This document shows positions 9,686-19,484 of a DNA stretch of 64,000 nucleotides, one piece after another. This DNA comes from JAFMPW01 sp041743085 (GTDB taxonomy: Bacteria > Bacteroidota > Bacteroidia > Flavobacteriales > Flavobacteriaceae): NCBI GenBank assembly GCA_041743085.1, contig JBGTNL010000019.1, positions 62,001-126,000 on the forward strand, in the 5' to 3' direction. Each line of letters begins with the position of its first letter. Position 1 is the first letter of the stretch. The translations under genes were made by a program, and so were the position numbers. The notes beneath the pieces are model-generated. The model made no database searches. It saw only the letters and a program-made list of their open reading frames with translations, and was not told where the DNA came from.

Positions 9686-12600
9686 CTAAAACCCAAATCC
9701 CAGTCCCATCAGAAATCTTGGCCCTTCTTCGCTGTAGAATAGCGATAATCTGGCCGACAGTATATCTGCCCCGTTCAGAAATAGACCCCCCCCATAGGAA
9801 GTGTGCCATCTGTCCAAGTTATCATTGGCATGCCAAACCCTGCCGTAATCAAAACCGCCGTACATCCCCAATGAGACGGGCAGCAGACCTGTTCTCATTT
9901 TACGTAACCTGAGCCTGATATCCGTATTCTGATAGTAGGATGTTTTGCCAATAAAACGTTGATTTCTGAATCCTCTTGGGCCATCGCTCGCCCCGATACC
10001 CGCACCTTGATAAAATTCGTATCCATTCCCTATATTGAACTGGGCCTTCCACTTTGTGGCCAACACCAATTTTCCATTGGGAATAAGCTTATGATCTAGT
10101 GAAAGGCTGGGTATTATGTATCCGAAGTTCCCTCCATCCTCGCTTACGTTCGCCTTAAAACCTACCGCCAGCGAGGAGCCCATTCCCAAGGTGGGAAACG
10201 CAGAATTATCCGTATTGTTGTAGGCATATTCCGTTCCAATCCCGAAAAAGGCATTTTTGTTAACCTCCCCGTTCTCCACATAAAATATATTTACAAATCT
10301 GTTTTCGGTTTCTTCAACCGATATGTCTTCGTAAGACAGCCCCATTTTAAAACTGGCCCCCAGAGGCCCTCTCCAGATTACCCCGGGTTCAAAACTTAGA
10401 TTTCTGATCTTTACCCTGTTATAGTCCATTCCACGTTCATCATCAAAATTTGGGGTATCGTTTCCCAGGCCAAAAAAGTTCGTACTGAAATTAGGGCTTG
10501 TGAATCTGGCGGCCAAAGCAAAGTTCCAGTTCTCAAAAATATGGGCAAATTCACCGGTATAATGAAGATCGAATCCGCTGGTAGCAAAATAAAAGGAGCC
10601 GTTTATTGTATGCTGCGTGGTAAAAGGATTCTGCCGAAAGCCATAATGCGTAAAGGTATTGCTTATCCCTAATCTTAAGCCATCATCGGGATTAAAACCA
10701 ATGTTTGGGACAAGCTGGTTCTGACTTTTGATTAATTTCAGAGGTTGGTAGGTGTTCATTTCATAATCATCGGTTAATTTTACCTTTACCCCTTTTTCTC
10801 CCTTAATGAAATTTTCTTTGGTCCTGTAATCATAAATGGACACGTTGTGACTATTACCAATATCGTAGGTGTCTTCTCCGTTCCCACCTACCAGTTTTAT
10901 CGTAATAGTGTTATATGCCCCTCCCTTTGCTTCAAAGTAATCCCCGTCATCCAATCCATATATCCAAATTTCCTTGGTTAGTTTATCGTCAAAGATTTTA
11001 TTATAAAACAACCGGGTAGTATCCCCCTTAATTATTCTGTAGGCCTTTATCTGTGTTTTTCCCTTATCCAGGCTTTCGATCTCAAACCAATCATCTTTAT
11101 CTGTACCGGTCACTACGGTAAATTTATTTAGGGCTTTAAAATAGTCATTGGAGATTTTAGGCAATTTTTCCAACCTTGACAGCAAGACCTTTTTGATTTT
11201 AACCATTGTTTCATCCCTGACTTCTTTTGGAAATAGTTCAAAGGAGGCGTAAATAGCCTCTTCGGTAAGGTTTTTTTGAAGAAAGGCCACCTGTTCATCC
11301 CACTGTTCCCGGACCGTGTTACTTAGCAATGCCATATCCAGGGAGAACGGATTTGAATTGAAGGTTTTTACGTTCCTGATGTTCTCTTTAAAACCTTCCA
11401 TTAATTTTAGGGAAGGAATGATACGGGTGGCGATATTCATCAGCAGCCCATCCCCCATAATAGAATACACCTGATCCCTGTCCCTGGGTATGGGCTGGAA
11501 AATGATATTACCCGTAGCCTTATCTTCTTTTTCTGCCCAACGCCACTGATCCGGATGCCTGTCCCAATCCCCTACGATCATGTCAAATAAACGGGCACGG
11601 ATATACCTATCGGTGTCCATGAGATATTTTTCATCGGATCGTAATTTATCCAGCAGGTCATGGGTGCTGATTATTTCCTCGGCATAGCCAAAACTTTCCA
11701 AATTTTCGTGTCCTTCCGACACCTGTTCTTCAAGGAGATACAACTCATCTCCGAAATCCGAATTAAAATCCCCCAACGCCGGCTGTTTGGGAATATAAAA
11801 TAATTTGGGATTCGTATGGTAGACGTCCACTGCATCCGAGAGTACACCAAGGGTAAAGGGCGCATATGGATGCGCTCCGGTATAAAAATCTTCCAGGATA
11901 CCCTCCGTGAAGGTGTCTTCAAACTCGCCGATGATGTATTGATCCTTAAATGCCATGGCCTGTAAATATCGCTCCGCCTCTTTCTTCAGGGCGCGCATCA
12001 CATATTCCTTTCCACTCTTATGACGTAATCTAAGGGATTTGGATTGATGCCCCCCTCCCTTCCGGACAGGAGTTAAACCGCCGTAAAGAGTATCGAGATC
12101 CACAGTGGGTGCTGCTACCTTAACTCCGTAATACTTTCTATAGCGTTCTCCCCATATTTTTCTGAAAAAGGCACTCTTCTTTAATTCCTCTTCCGTATAG
12201 ACCGAAGCTTTTACCTCTTTGAGGAAACTGTCGGGGTATTTGTTCTCATTCACAGTGGTGTCTCTGGAATATACTCCGCTGGCAAATAAGAATTTTTCTT
12301 CTTCTGCCTTTGTTAGCCCGTAAAAACGAACTCTTGATGAACCATCTTTATATATTTCCAGGGTAGCATAGCCTAATTCACCAGTGGAGAACTTACTGCC
12401 GTTCAGTAGGTTGGTTGCTCCCGTTTTGGCTCCTGAACCGCTTACAATTTGAGGCACATTTTGTTCTACGATATATTGGAGCGCATGCTCATGACCGGAA
12501 GCTATGATGACTTTTTCGGCATATTGGGCCAAGGTCACTATGCGATTCCGAAGTTCCCGATACCTCTTGTTCTGCATATCTTCTATTGACGCTCCGGCAG

Positions 12601-13393
12601 TCTTTCTGAAGAGGTTTACCAATGTTCCCAGGAGCGGCAGGGGGCCTATCCTGCTCTTGGGATAAAATTGCTGATGCAAGGTATATTGCCCGCCGTGGGG
12701 GCCATAACTGAAAACCGGGTGATGTTGGGCCAGAATAATTGTTTTGCCCGCATTCTTTTTTATTTCACTTTCCAGTTCCTCTAAAAACTTTTCACGGCTT
12801 TTTATCTTGCAGTCTTCGTTAATTGAGGGCCGTTTGTCCCAATTGGTTAAGTACCATTCCGTATCCATGGCGATTACGACAACATCATCGTTAATATCTA
12901 CCACTTCCAGAGGGCACCCGTCCTCCGGTATGAAAGCATCTTTCCGGTCTATTGATTGTTCAATATATTTCTCCTGTCTTTTAAGACCTATCAATCCCTC
13001 GGTGTACCAATCATGATTCCCGGGAATAAATACAACCCTGCCTTTATAGTCCGTAACGGTTTGTAATTGTGCATCCAGATGATTCCGGGCCCTTCTGTAG
13101 GCTAAAGTGGAATCTTTCGGATCTGGTAAGCCGGCTGGATAGATGTTGTCCCCTAAAAAGATAGCGGTGCTATTTTCGGATGCATGGGATAATTTATCCT
13201 TGAAAATCCTTAAGGCGGGGTTCATTCCCCCCATTGGAGAGAGGCCGGCATCACCAATAAAGTAAAAAGTATGGGATATTTCCTTTGTAGTCGCTATATC
13301 TGTAGCTTGTTCTTTTTTCGAATATTTTGCTTCATAAGTGGCACACCCAATAAATAATAAGCTGAAAATAAGAAATACAAAATGTTTCTTCAT
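9686..13393 (-). CDS. Lipoprotein: metallophosphoesterase + kinase-like module + outer-membrane beta-barrel
   Basis: This 1235-residue protein has a lipobox (LLFIGCATY, Cys17). Residues of about 40-370 form a calcineurin-like phosphoesterase with FIGDAG, FLGDNIYP, GNHDW, AQHHP and SGHEH. A middle module follows: GGGHQS (G446-S451), YVMRALKK, then GDWDRH (G608-H613) and PRDRDQ (D638, D640). This resembles the nucleotide loop, catalytic loop and metal site of atypical kinases; kinase activity is an inference. The last 350 or so residues look like a BamA/D15-type barrel ending in Phe. It is a full-length paralogue of the gene at 33826, and the middle module recurs alone at 26284. It is divergent from the HD/Pycsar-type gene. 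Confidence 0.9.
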   Translation of the reverse strand: MKKHFVFLIFSLLFIGCATYEAKYSKKEQATDIATTKEISHTFYFIGDAGLSPMGGMNPALRIFKDKLSHASENSTAIFLGDNIYPAGLPDPKDSTLAYRRARNHLDAQLQTVTDYKGRVVFIPGNHDWYTEGLIGLKRQEKYIEQSIDRKDAFIPEDGCPLEVVDINDDVVVIAMDTEWYLTNWDKRPSINEDCKIKSREKFLEELESEIKKNAGKTIILAQHHPVFSYGPHGGQYTLHQQFYPKSRIGPLPLLGTLVNLFRKTAGASIEDMQNKRYRELRNRIVTLAQYAEKVIIASGHEHALQYIVEQNVPQIVSGSGAKTGATNLLNGSKFSTGELGYATLEIYKDGSSRVRFYGLTKAEEEKFLFASGVYSRDTTVNENKYPDSFLKEVKASVYTEEELKKSAFFRKIWGERYRKYYGVKVAAPTVDLDTLYGGLTPVRKGGGHQSKSLRLRHKSGKEYVMRALKKEAERYLQAMAFKDQYIIGEFEDTFTEGILEDFYTGAHPYAPFTLGVLSDAVDVYHTNPKLFYIPKQPALGDFNSDFGDELYLLEEQVSEGHENLESFGYAEEIISTHDLLDKLRSDEKYLMDTDRYIRARLFDMIVGDWDRHPDQWRWAEKEDKATGNIIFQPIPRDRDQVYSIMGDGLLMNIATRIIPSLKLMEGFKENIRNVKTFNSNPFSLDMALLSNTVREQWDEQVAFLQKNLTEEAIYASFELFPKEVRDETMVKIKKVLLSRLEKLPKISNDYFKALNKFTVVTGTDKDDWFEIESLDKGKTQIKAYRIIKGDTTRLFYNKIFDDKLTKEIWIYGLDDGDYFEAKGGAYNTITIKLVGGNGEDTYDIGNSHNVSIYDYRTKENFIKGEKGVKVKLTDDYEMNTYQPLKLIKSQNQLVPNIGFNPDDGLRLGISNTFTHYGFRQNPFTTQHTINGSFYFATSGFDLHYTGEFAHIFENWNFALAARFTSPNFSTNFFGLGNDTPNFDDERGMDYNRVKIRNLSFEPGVIWRGPLGASFKMGLSYEDISVEETENRFVNIFYVENGEVNKNAFFGIGTEYAYNNTDNSAFPTLGMGSSLAVGFKANVSEDGGNFGYIIPSLSLDHKLIPNGKLVLATKWKAQFNIGNGYEFYQGAGIGASDGPRGFRNQRFIGKTSYYQNTDIRLRLRKMRTGLLPVSLGMYGGFDYGRVWHANDNLDRWHTSYGGGLFLNGADILSARLSLFYSEEGPRFLMGLGFGF

Positions 13394-13447
13394 AACGTTA
13401 ATAGGAGAATCTAAATTTTCGTAATTTGAGTGCGAAATACCAAACTT

Positions 13448-14662
13448 ATGTCAGATATCATAGCCAAGACGGAAGATTTCGTTGTTGATTTATTAGATAA
13501 CAATTTGGACCCCAATTATTTATATCATAATCTACGCCATACGCAAAGAGTTGTTAAAAGTACTAAAGAATTGTTGGATCACTATGATCTTAAAGATAAA
13601 GAAAATGAGGCAATTGTATTGGCTGCATGGCTGCACGATGTAGGATACACAAGGGGTCACAAAAACCACGAAGAGGCAGGTTGTGAAATTGCAAGGGATT
13701 TTTTAGCCGGGCAGGAATGTGACGAGGGAATTATCGAAAAAGTATGCCAGCTAATAATGGCCACCAAACGGCATTATACCCCTCAAAATTTATCGGAAGA
13801 AATACTGAAAGATGCTGATGCCTCGCATCTAAAAAGTTCTACCTACGTACAAACATCTGATCTTCTAAGAGAGGAGTTAGCTAATCTGGGGATTGCTAAA
13901 TTCTCCCAGGACGCATGGCGGGACGAGAATATAAATATGTTCAGGACGGAACATCATTTTTATACGGATTATGCCAAAAAGAACTGGCAGGAAAATAAGG
14001 ACGACAATCTGAAAAAACTTATAAAAAATCGGAAAAAGCACAAGAAACTCGTTAAAAAGGAACGTCTAAAGGCTCAGTTCAAAACTAAATTCAAGGACAA
14101 CAGTCCGGAAAGGGGGATACAGACCATGTTCCGTGTTACCATGCGGAATCACCTAAAGTTAAGTGACATAGCCGACACCAAGGCGAATATTCTGTTATCC
14201 GTAAATGCCATTATTATTTCATTGATGCTTGCCAACCTCATTCCCAAGCTAGACGATCCACAAAATGACTATTTAATATACCCTGCAGGAATATTTGTGC
14301 TATTTAGCGTTATATCCATGATTATGTCGGTATTAGCCACAAGGCCTAATGTCACCAGCGGGGAATTCGATAAGGAAGACGTTAGGAAGCAAAAGGTAAA
14401 TCTGCTGTTTTTTGGCAACTTCCATAAGATGAAACTACCGGACTACGAATGGGCTATTCAGGAATTGATCAAAGACCAAACCTATGTTTATAAATCCCTG
14501 ACCAAGGATTTATATTTCCTTGGTGTTGTCCTGGACAGAAAGTATAAAATATTAAGATGGACCTATACCATTTTCATGATTGGAATGATTCTTTCCGTGA
14601 TTGCTTTTTTTGTAGCCTTGAAATTTTTTGGTCCGGAAAAGATAATCGAACTTCCTACCTAA
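13448..14662 (+). CDS. HD-domain phosphohydrolase fused to Pycsar-effector-type transmembrane domain
   Basis: I prefer the ATG at 13448 over a GTG six codons upstream. The N-terminal part is an HD domain (YHNLRHTQRVV with H27/H31; AAWLHDVGY with H63-D64; a later KDADASH). A basic linker leads to a C-terminal domain of about 190 residues. It starts FRVTMRNHLKLSDIADTKAN and has paired hydrophobic segments plus a final membrane helix, the pattern of the DUF5706/Pycsar effector TM family. In Pycsar defence such a domain responds to cCMP or cUMP; here no cyclase is adjacent. The HD part may hydrolyse a nucleotide signal. The 3' end overlaps the convergent GAF gene by four bases. Confidence 0.85.
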   Translation: MSDIIAKTEDFVVDLLDNNLDPNYLYHNLRHTQRVVKSTKELLDHYDLKDKENEAIVLAAWLHDVGYTRGHKNHEEAGCEIARDFLAGQECDEGIIEKVCQLIMATKRHYTPQNLSEEILKDADASHLKSSTYVQTSDLLREELANLGIAKFSQDAWRDENINMFRTEHHFYTDYAKKNWQENKDDNLKKLIKNRKKHKKLVKKERLKAQFKTKFKDNSPERGIQTMFRVTMRNHLKLSDIADTKANILLSVNAIIISLMLANLIPKLDDPQNDYLIYPAGIFVLFSVISMIMSVLATRPNVTSGEFDKEDVRKQKVNLLFFGNFHKMKLPDYEWAIQELIKDQTYVYKSLTKDLYFLGVVLDRKYKILRWTYTIFMIGMILSVIAFFVALKFFGPEKIIELPT

Positions 14663-17031
14663 GCGTTCAACTCCTGCATAAGGTCCTCGTAGGTATAGGT
14701 TTTTTCAGGCTCCTTGTCCTTGGAATAGAGAATTTCGGCCCGTATTGCCTTGAGCCCGGATACCCCCTGCAGCCCTTCCAGTTCCACAATCTCAATATTA
14801 TTCGTAAAGTACCCTTTGGATTTCAGGAAAGAAATGTAGCGCAAGTATTCCAGTTCATCCTTTTTCTGGGAATAGACGATAGCCAATTTTCCTGTTTGGG
14901 TAAGGCGCTCCTTAGTACTCTTTATATAGGATTTATCTATCCTTTTTTTCATTACCTCATAGCGCGCATTATAGGTGCCGTCCACATCAAAACGCTTTTC
15001 ATCCATACGGAAGCGAATAGACAGGCTCGTGTTGTAAACCAAAAGCATGGATGCGACATCAAGTGGCAAAGAAAGTTCTGATTTTAACCGGTAATGCGCG
15101 TTTTCCATCTCACACATCACCTGTAATTGCCACAATCTAAGATTGCTCAGGAACAGCCGGTCGAACTCTTTTTCCCCTATTATGGAATTCCCGATATACA
15201 TATTGTGTTCTACCCCATCCGTTTTATATCGTTCAAAATAGTGAGGGAACATTTCCTGGGCCTCCACTTGTTTTTTATCAATAATAGCCGCTAATTCCTT
15301 ATTGATACGCATAACACTCTCATCATAATTCCTCCTATGATCGTAATGAGATTCTGTGCCCATGTCAATTTGTGATTCATAGGAGGCTACCAGGGCGTTT
15401 AGCTGATCGTCTATCTTTTTCAGATGTTTGAAAACCGGAGTGACTTCCTGCTTGACAAAATCAAAAATAGCCTGCTCGCTATTGGTGTGCAGTGTTTCTT
15501 TGATCTCGTTCAGATGATTGTTTACCCTAAAAATCAGTTCTTCATAAATAGGCAACTTATTTTTTTTCCAGGCCATCTCCAATACACTATTTATGACTGA
15601 TAACTGGATCATCAAGTCGCATTGAATTGCCGTGTTCCTTGCAGCAGAGGAATCCTTAATATCTATTTGTCCATATAGCGGGTAAACATCCTGGAAGACG
15701 ATCTCCTTAAAAGAGGGTTGCCGGTCTTCCAGATCATCAATAATAAATTTCTTCGCTTCTTCCTGAAACCGCCATAAAACGGAGGAATGCACCGTGGTGC
15801 ATTCATGCTGGATAATAGCATCGATCAAATTCTCTTCCTCTATTTTAGACCTTACGACTGCCGCTTCTATATAGGGCATTACATCTTCAAGCTTTTGTGC
15901 ATTTACCCCGTTCAGATCGTTTTTCTTGGTAGAAACTATTTCCAAAACCCCCAGTAATTCGCCTTCGGAGGCAATAGGCGCAAAAATAGCGCTTTTAATC
16001 CCCTGTTCCCGCAGGCCTTTGTAAGGAGGGCTGGCTTTGGAAAACTTATAATATTTATCCACATCGGAAATAGTGAAATAGGTCTTTTCTTTTATTAACT
16101 TCTTATAAGATCCCTGGCAAAGCGCGTCTTTACAAACCTCCAGATCGTCATCCCTGAGAATAAAACTCTCTATCCCCTTCCCGTAGACCCGTTCAAACTG
16201 GTCTTCTTTCGGATTATAGGTAACAAAACCCACCTTAAGATCCTTTAATTTGAAGAAAGAGCGAAAAGTATCCTGAAGCTCAGAAATAAAATTCTCACTT
16301 CCTCTTTTGTTACTTGCAATAAGCCCCGATTTAATTTCCGATATGGCGTGTTCCGTGGTAACATCGAACATGTTCGAGATTACAAAGCCCTTGGTAATAA
16401 AACTTTGGGGAGGAATTTTTTCTTTCCACAAATCCAGATTGTTCGGATTTTCCAGAAGTTCATCCACATCATCCTGAGTGATTTCCCTCGATTTCCCAGT
16501 GGCCGATATCTCGAGAAAATCAGCGTTGTAGAGCACCCGATAATGGCGTATTACCCCATTGGCACCTGGAATATCATAGAATAAAGGCCTGCTAAAATCC
16601 AGCTTAAATCCGTAATGAAAATTTAGGATCACTGTGCATCCCATGATATAATCCATGCCCTCTTCCTTATCCCGGATAAGGGGTTTATAATCTGGCCCGG
16701 CCTTTTCCAAGATCCTTTGAAAGCGTTTTGAGGAATTAAAAACAACATCGTAGTACGGCAGGGTTGCCGCTTTTATTTCATTCTCGGTAAGTACCTCGGC
16801 AAAACAATCCTGAAGTATAATTTTAATTACATCTTTATACTCCTCCAGCAGCTTAATGTCAGTAAATCCTTTTCGGAGCTCCGGATAGGGCGCCTCTGCC
16901 TTGAGAACTCGTTTTGCCCTGGCCGCTAATAAGGGATCCTTACTTTTTGCCATTTCGTCATACCTACTCAATAGCTTATTAAAGCCAATGAGGTGTTTCA
17001 TAGGCATAATCTTGTCTTTCCCTGCCATCAT
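14659..17031 (-). CDS. Large GAF-domain cytosolic protein
   Basis: This protein has about 790 residues; the N-terminus could begin at any of three close Met codons. A GAF-like region lies in the middle (LKVGFVTYNPKEDQFERVYG, then SAIFAPIASEGELLGVLEIVS). The flanking helical regions have no recognisable enzyme motif, no HTH and no membrane segment. It may sense a small molecule or redox state; the partner is unknown. It converges on and overlaps the HD/Pycsar-type gene by four bases. Confidence 0.8.
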   Translation of the reverse strand: MMAGKDKIMPMKHLIGFNKLLSRYDEMAKSKDPLLAARAKRVLKAEAPYPELRKGFTDIKLLEEYKDVIKIILQDCFAEVLTENEIKAATLPYYDVVFNSSKRFQRILEKAGPDYKPLIRDKEEGMDYIMGCTVILNFHYGFKLDFSRPLFYDIPGANGVIRHYRVLYNADFLEISATGKSREITQDDVDELLENPNNLDLWKEKIPPQSFITKGFVISNMFDVTTEHAISEIKSGLIASNKRGSENFISELQDTFRSFFKLKDLKVGFVTYNPKEDQFERVYGKGIESFILRDDDLEVCKDALCQGSYKKLIKEKTYFTISDVDKYYKFSKASPPYKGLREQGIKSAIFAPIASEGELLGVLEIVSTKKNDLNGVNAQKLEDVMPYIEAAVVRSKIEEENLIDAIIQHECTTVHSSVLWRFQEEAKKFIIDDLEDRQPSFKEIVFQDVYPLYGQIDIKDSSAARNTAIQCDLMIQLSVINSVLEMAWKKNKLPIYEELIFRVNNHLNEIKETLHTNSEQAIFDFVKQEVTPVFKHLKKIDDQLNALVASYESQIDMGTESHYDHRRNYDESVMRINKELAAIIDKKQVEAQEMFPHYFERYKTDGVEHNMYIGNSIIGEKEFDRLFLSNLRLWQLQVMCEMENAHYRLKSELSLPLDVASMLLVYNTSLSIRFRMDEKRFDVDGTYNARYEVMKKRIDKSYIKSTKERLTQTGKLAIVYSQKKDELEYLRYISFLKSKGYFTNNIEIVELEGLQGVSGLKAIRAEILYSKDKEPEKTYTYEDLMQELNA

Positions 17032-17290
17032 GACTATTTCATCTTTAATTGTAAGATTTAAAATTACAAAAGAAAAGCGAATGTTTTTGTTAAAGGAATA
17101 TTTACGTTATTCCACACTTTTTTAGGATATTTAATAGCTGTAGCAACGACTTTAAATATAATTCCAAAGTTGAATAGAACGAAACGCTTGTGCCGATTAT
17201 CCTCGGAAAAGACCCTGTTCCATACAGAGGCAGTTGTAAACAGTGCGCTTTTTGCCGAATACTTCATATAAATTTAACGTACAACCAAAA

Positions 17291-18187
17291 ATGTCATCAA
17301 ATTCAAGACTAACCCGGGCCTACAAAAATGCCAAACTCGTTACTTTTGATGACTCTTCCAAGTTTATTTTATTCAGTGACTGCCATAGGGGAGACAACAG
17401 TTTTGCAGACGATTTTGCCAACAACCGCAATATTTATTACCATGCACTGAAATATTATTACAACGAAGGATTTCAATACTGTGAGCTGGGAGATGGAGAT
17501 GAACTCTGGGAAAACCTTCATTTTGAACCTATTTTTGAAGCCCACAAAAATGTATATGAGCTGCTAAGGCAATTCCACCTGGGGAACAGGTTGCACATGG
17601 TATGGGGCAATCACGATATGGTTTACAAAGATCAGCAGTACGTAAATAAGCACCTGTCCAGTTATTTTGAACCCATTGACGGAAAAGACAAAGAACTCTT
17701 TGAGGGCATCACCTATAACGAGGCTTTGGTGCTGAGGCATACGCAAACAGCACAAGAAGTATTTTTGACCCATGGCCATCAGGCAGATTGGTGGAATTAC
17801 AGGTTCTGGCGATGGAGTCGGTTTTTGGTCCGTGTGTTATGGACACCGCTGCAGATCTGGGGGATTGCGGATCCCACCAGCCCGGCAAGAAATTATAAAG
17901 AACTTATCAAGCTGGAAAAGCGAATAAAAAAATGGATTCTTAATAATGACCTCGTTATGACCATTGTGGGCCATACCCACAGACCAAGATTCCCCGAGCC
18001 GGGCGATATTCCTTTTTTTAACGATGGGAGTTGCGTACATCCCAGAAGTATAACCGGGATAGAAATTGAAAATGGTAATATAGCACTCATAAAGTGGCAA
18101 ATAGCAACTACGGAAGACGGTACCCTGAGAGTAGTCAGGGTTTTGCTGGAAGGGCCTCAGAGGCTGATAGATTATCAGGGACATTAA
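17291..18187 (+). CDS. Metallophosphoesterase
   Basis: The ATG at 17291 is preferred over an upstream in-frame GTG at 17243 because the domain begins soon after it. This 298-residue calcineurin-like phosphoesterase shows the metal motifs in order: FSDCHRGD (D30, H32), GDGDELWE, WGNHDM, THGHQADWW and GHTHRP. It has no signal peptide, so it should be cytosolic. The substrate is unknown. It is unrelated in length and architecture to the giant phosphoesterase lipoproteins in this window. The AraC gene starts 13 bases downstream, suggesting one transcript. Confidence 0.88.
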   Translation: MSSNSRLTRAYKNAKLVTFDDSSKFILFSDCHRGDNSFADDFANNRNIYYHALKYYYNEGFQYCELGDGDELWENLHFEPIFEAHKNVYELLRQFHLGNRLHMVWGNHDMVYKDQQYVNKHLSSYFEPIDGKDKELFEGITYNEALVLRHTQTAQEVFLTHGHQADWWNYRFWRWSRFLVRVLWTPLQIWGIADPTSPARNYKELIKLEKRIKKWILNNDLVMTIVGHTHRPRFPEPGDIPFFNDGSCVHPRSITGIEIENGNIALIKWQIATTEDGTLRVVRVLLEGPQRLIDYQGH

Positions 18188-18200
18188 TGCCAATCACCAA

Positions 18201-19385
18201 ATGGATACCGCACAGCATATTATTGACCAAATCCCGATTCGACATAATGGGGTTTCTTATTTTATGTTTCTGGGAGTTTTTCTTGGCCTTTTTCTGGGAT
18301 TGGTGATCCTGCTTCGTGCAACAGGCAGAAATGCAACTTTAAAATTGTTGGGATGGTTTCTTATTACCCATTCGCTGGTACTGCTCGATACCTTTTTGTG
18401 TTACACCGGTTTAATGAAATATACCATCCGGCTTAATGATTCTACAGAGCCCCTGGTGCTATTATGGCCACCGCTTATCTATCTTTTTATTCAGAATCTT
18501 TTAGAAGGAAAACCTTTCACCTTCAAACAACACTGGTTTCATTTCGTGATCCCCGTACTGTATTTCTTCACGCAATTTGGTTATTACCTTCATCCTTCGG
18601 CGGTAAAACTAAATGCTTATCTGAATGCATATTTTCCGGAAATGGTAAGAGCCCCGGAACCAGACGACCTTTCCTTTGGATATCAAGTCATAAAAGATGA
18701 GTTGCGCCGGATTATCCTGATTAGTTCTATAGTTTATATAGGATTGTCAGTACGGGTCGTTTTAAAAAATAAGCACAGGCCATATTTTGCCCGTAAAAAA
18801 CAGGGAATCAGCAAATATTCCTTTTCAAAAAATACGGTAGGCATATTTATAGGGTTACTCTTATTTATTTTTACCATCTTTTGGAAGTTTGAAAACGATC
18901 TGGGGGATCACTACATTGGAATGCTTCAAACACTTTTTGTGTTTTTCGTAAGCTTCACCATGCTATCCGAATCCCGCTTTTTTGAAAATTCCTGGATCGC
19001 CGAAAAATACGAAACCTTAAAACTTAAAGGGGAAGCGCTGTCTGTTCAGGAAATTAAGAAATATGTTGAAGAAGAACAGTATTACCTTTTATCATCAGCT
19101 TCCTTAAAGGATTTATCTGCCCGTTTAAACACCAACGCCAATTATTTATCCAAAATCATAAATGCCGGTACCGGGGTAAATTTTAATGATTTTATTAATC
19201 AATACCGTGTCACTGAATCCGAAAAAAGACTGTTGGATGAAAACTATGCCCACCTGACCATAGAAGCTATTGGTAATTCTGTGGGTTTTAAATCCAGGTC
19301 GGCCTTTTACAAAGCTTTTAAGAAGTATAAAAACACTTCTCCATCCCTGTACTTACGGACAAAAAAGGCAACAACTTCTCGCTGA
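18201..19385 (+). CDS. Membrane-bound AraC-family transcription regulator
   Basis: This 394-residue protein has several hydrophobic segments in its N-terminal two thirds (FMFLGVFLGLFLGLVILL and later helices). Its C-terminal AraC/XylS double HTH spans roughly residues 290-390 (LKDLSARLNTNANYLSKIIN, then IEAIGNSVGFKSRSAFYKAF). The layout is typical of Bacteroidota membrane sensors that regulate directly. Targets are unknown; the adjacent acyltransferase gene is a candidate. Confidence 0.88.
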   Translation: MDTAQHIIDQIPIRHNGVSYFMFLGVFLGLFLGLVILLRATGRNATLKLLGWFLITHSLVLLDTFLCYTGLMKYTIRLNDSTEPLVLLWPPLIYLFIQNLLEGKPFTFKQHWFHFVIPVLYFFTQFGYYLHPSAVKLNAYLNAYFPEMVRAPEPDDLSFGYQVIKDELRRIILISSIVYIGLSVRVVLKNKHRPYFARKKQGISKYSFSKNTVGIFIGLLLFIFTIFWKFENDLGDHYIGMLQTLFVFFVSFTMLSESRFFENSWIAEKYETLKLKGEALSVQEIKKYVEEEQYYLLSSASLKDLSARLNTNANYLSKIINAGTGVNFNDFINQYRVTESEKRLLDENYAHLTIEAIGNSVGFKSRSAFYKAFKKYKNTSPSLYLRTKKATTSR

Positions 19386-19484
19386 TCTTGTCCTGAATTG
19401 TAATTAGAGACGTATTCCGTGATAATTATTACAGGATTTAGACTTCTATATTTCAAATTTGTCCTGAACTAGTAAAAAAGCGTG

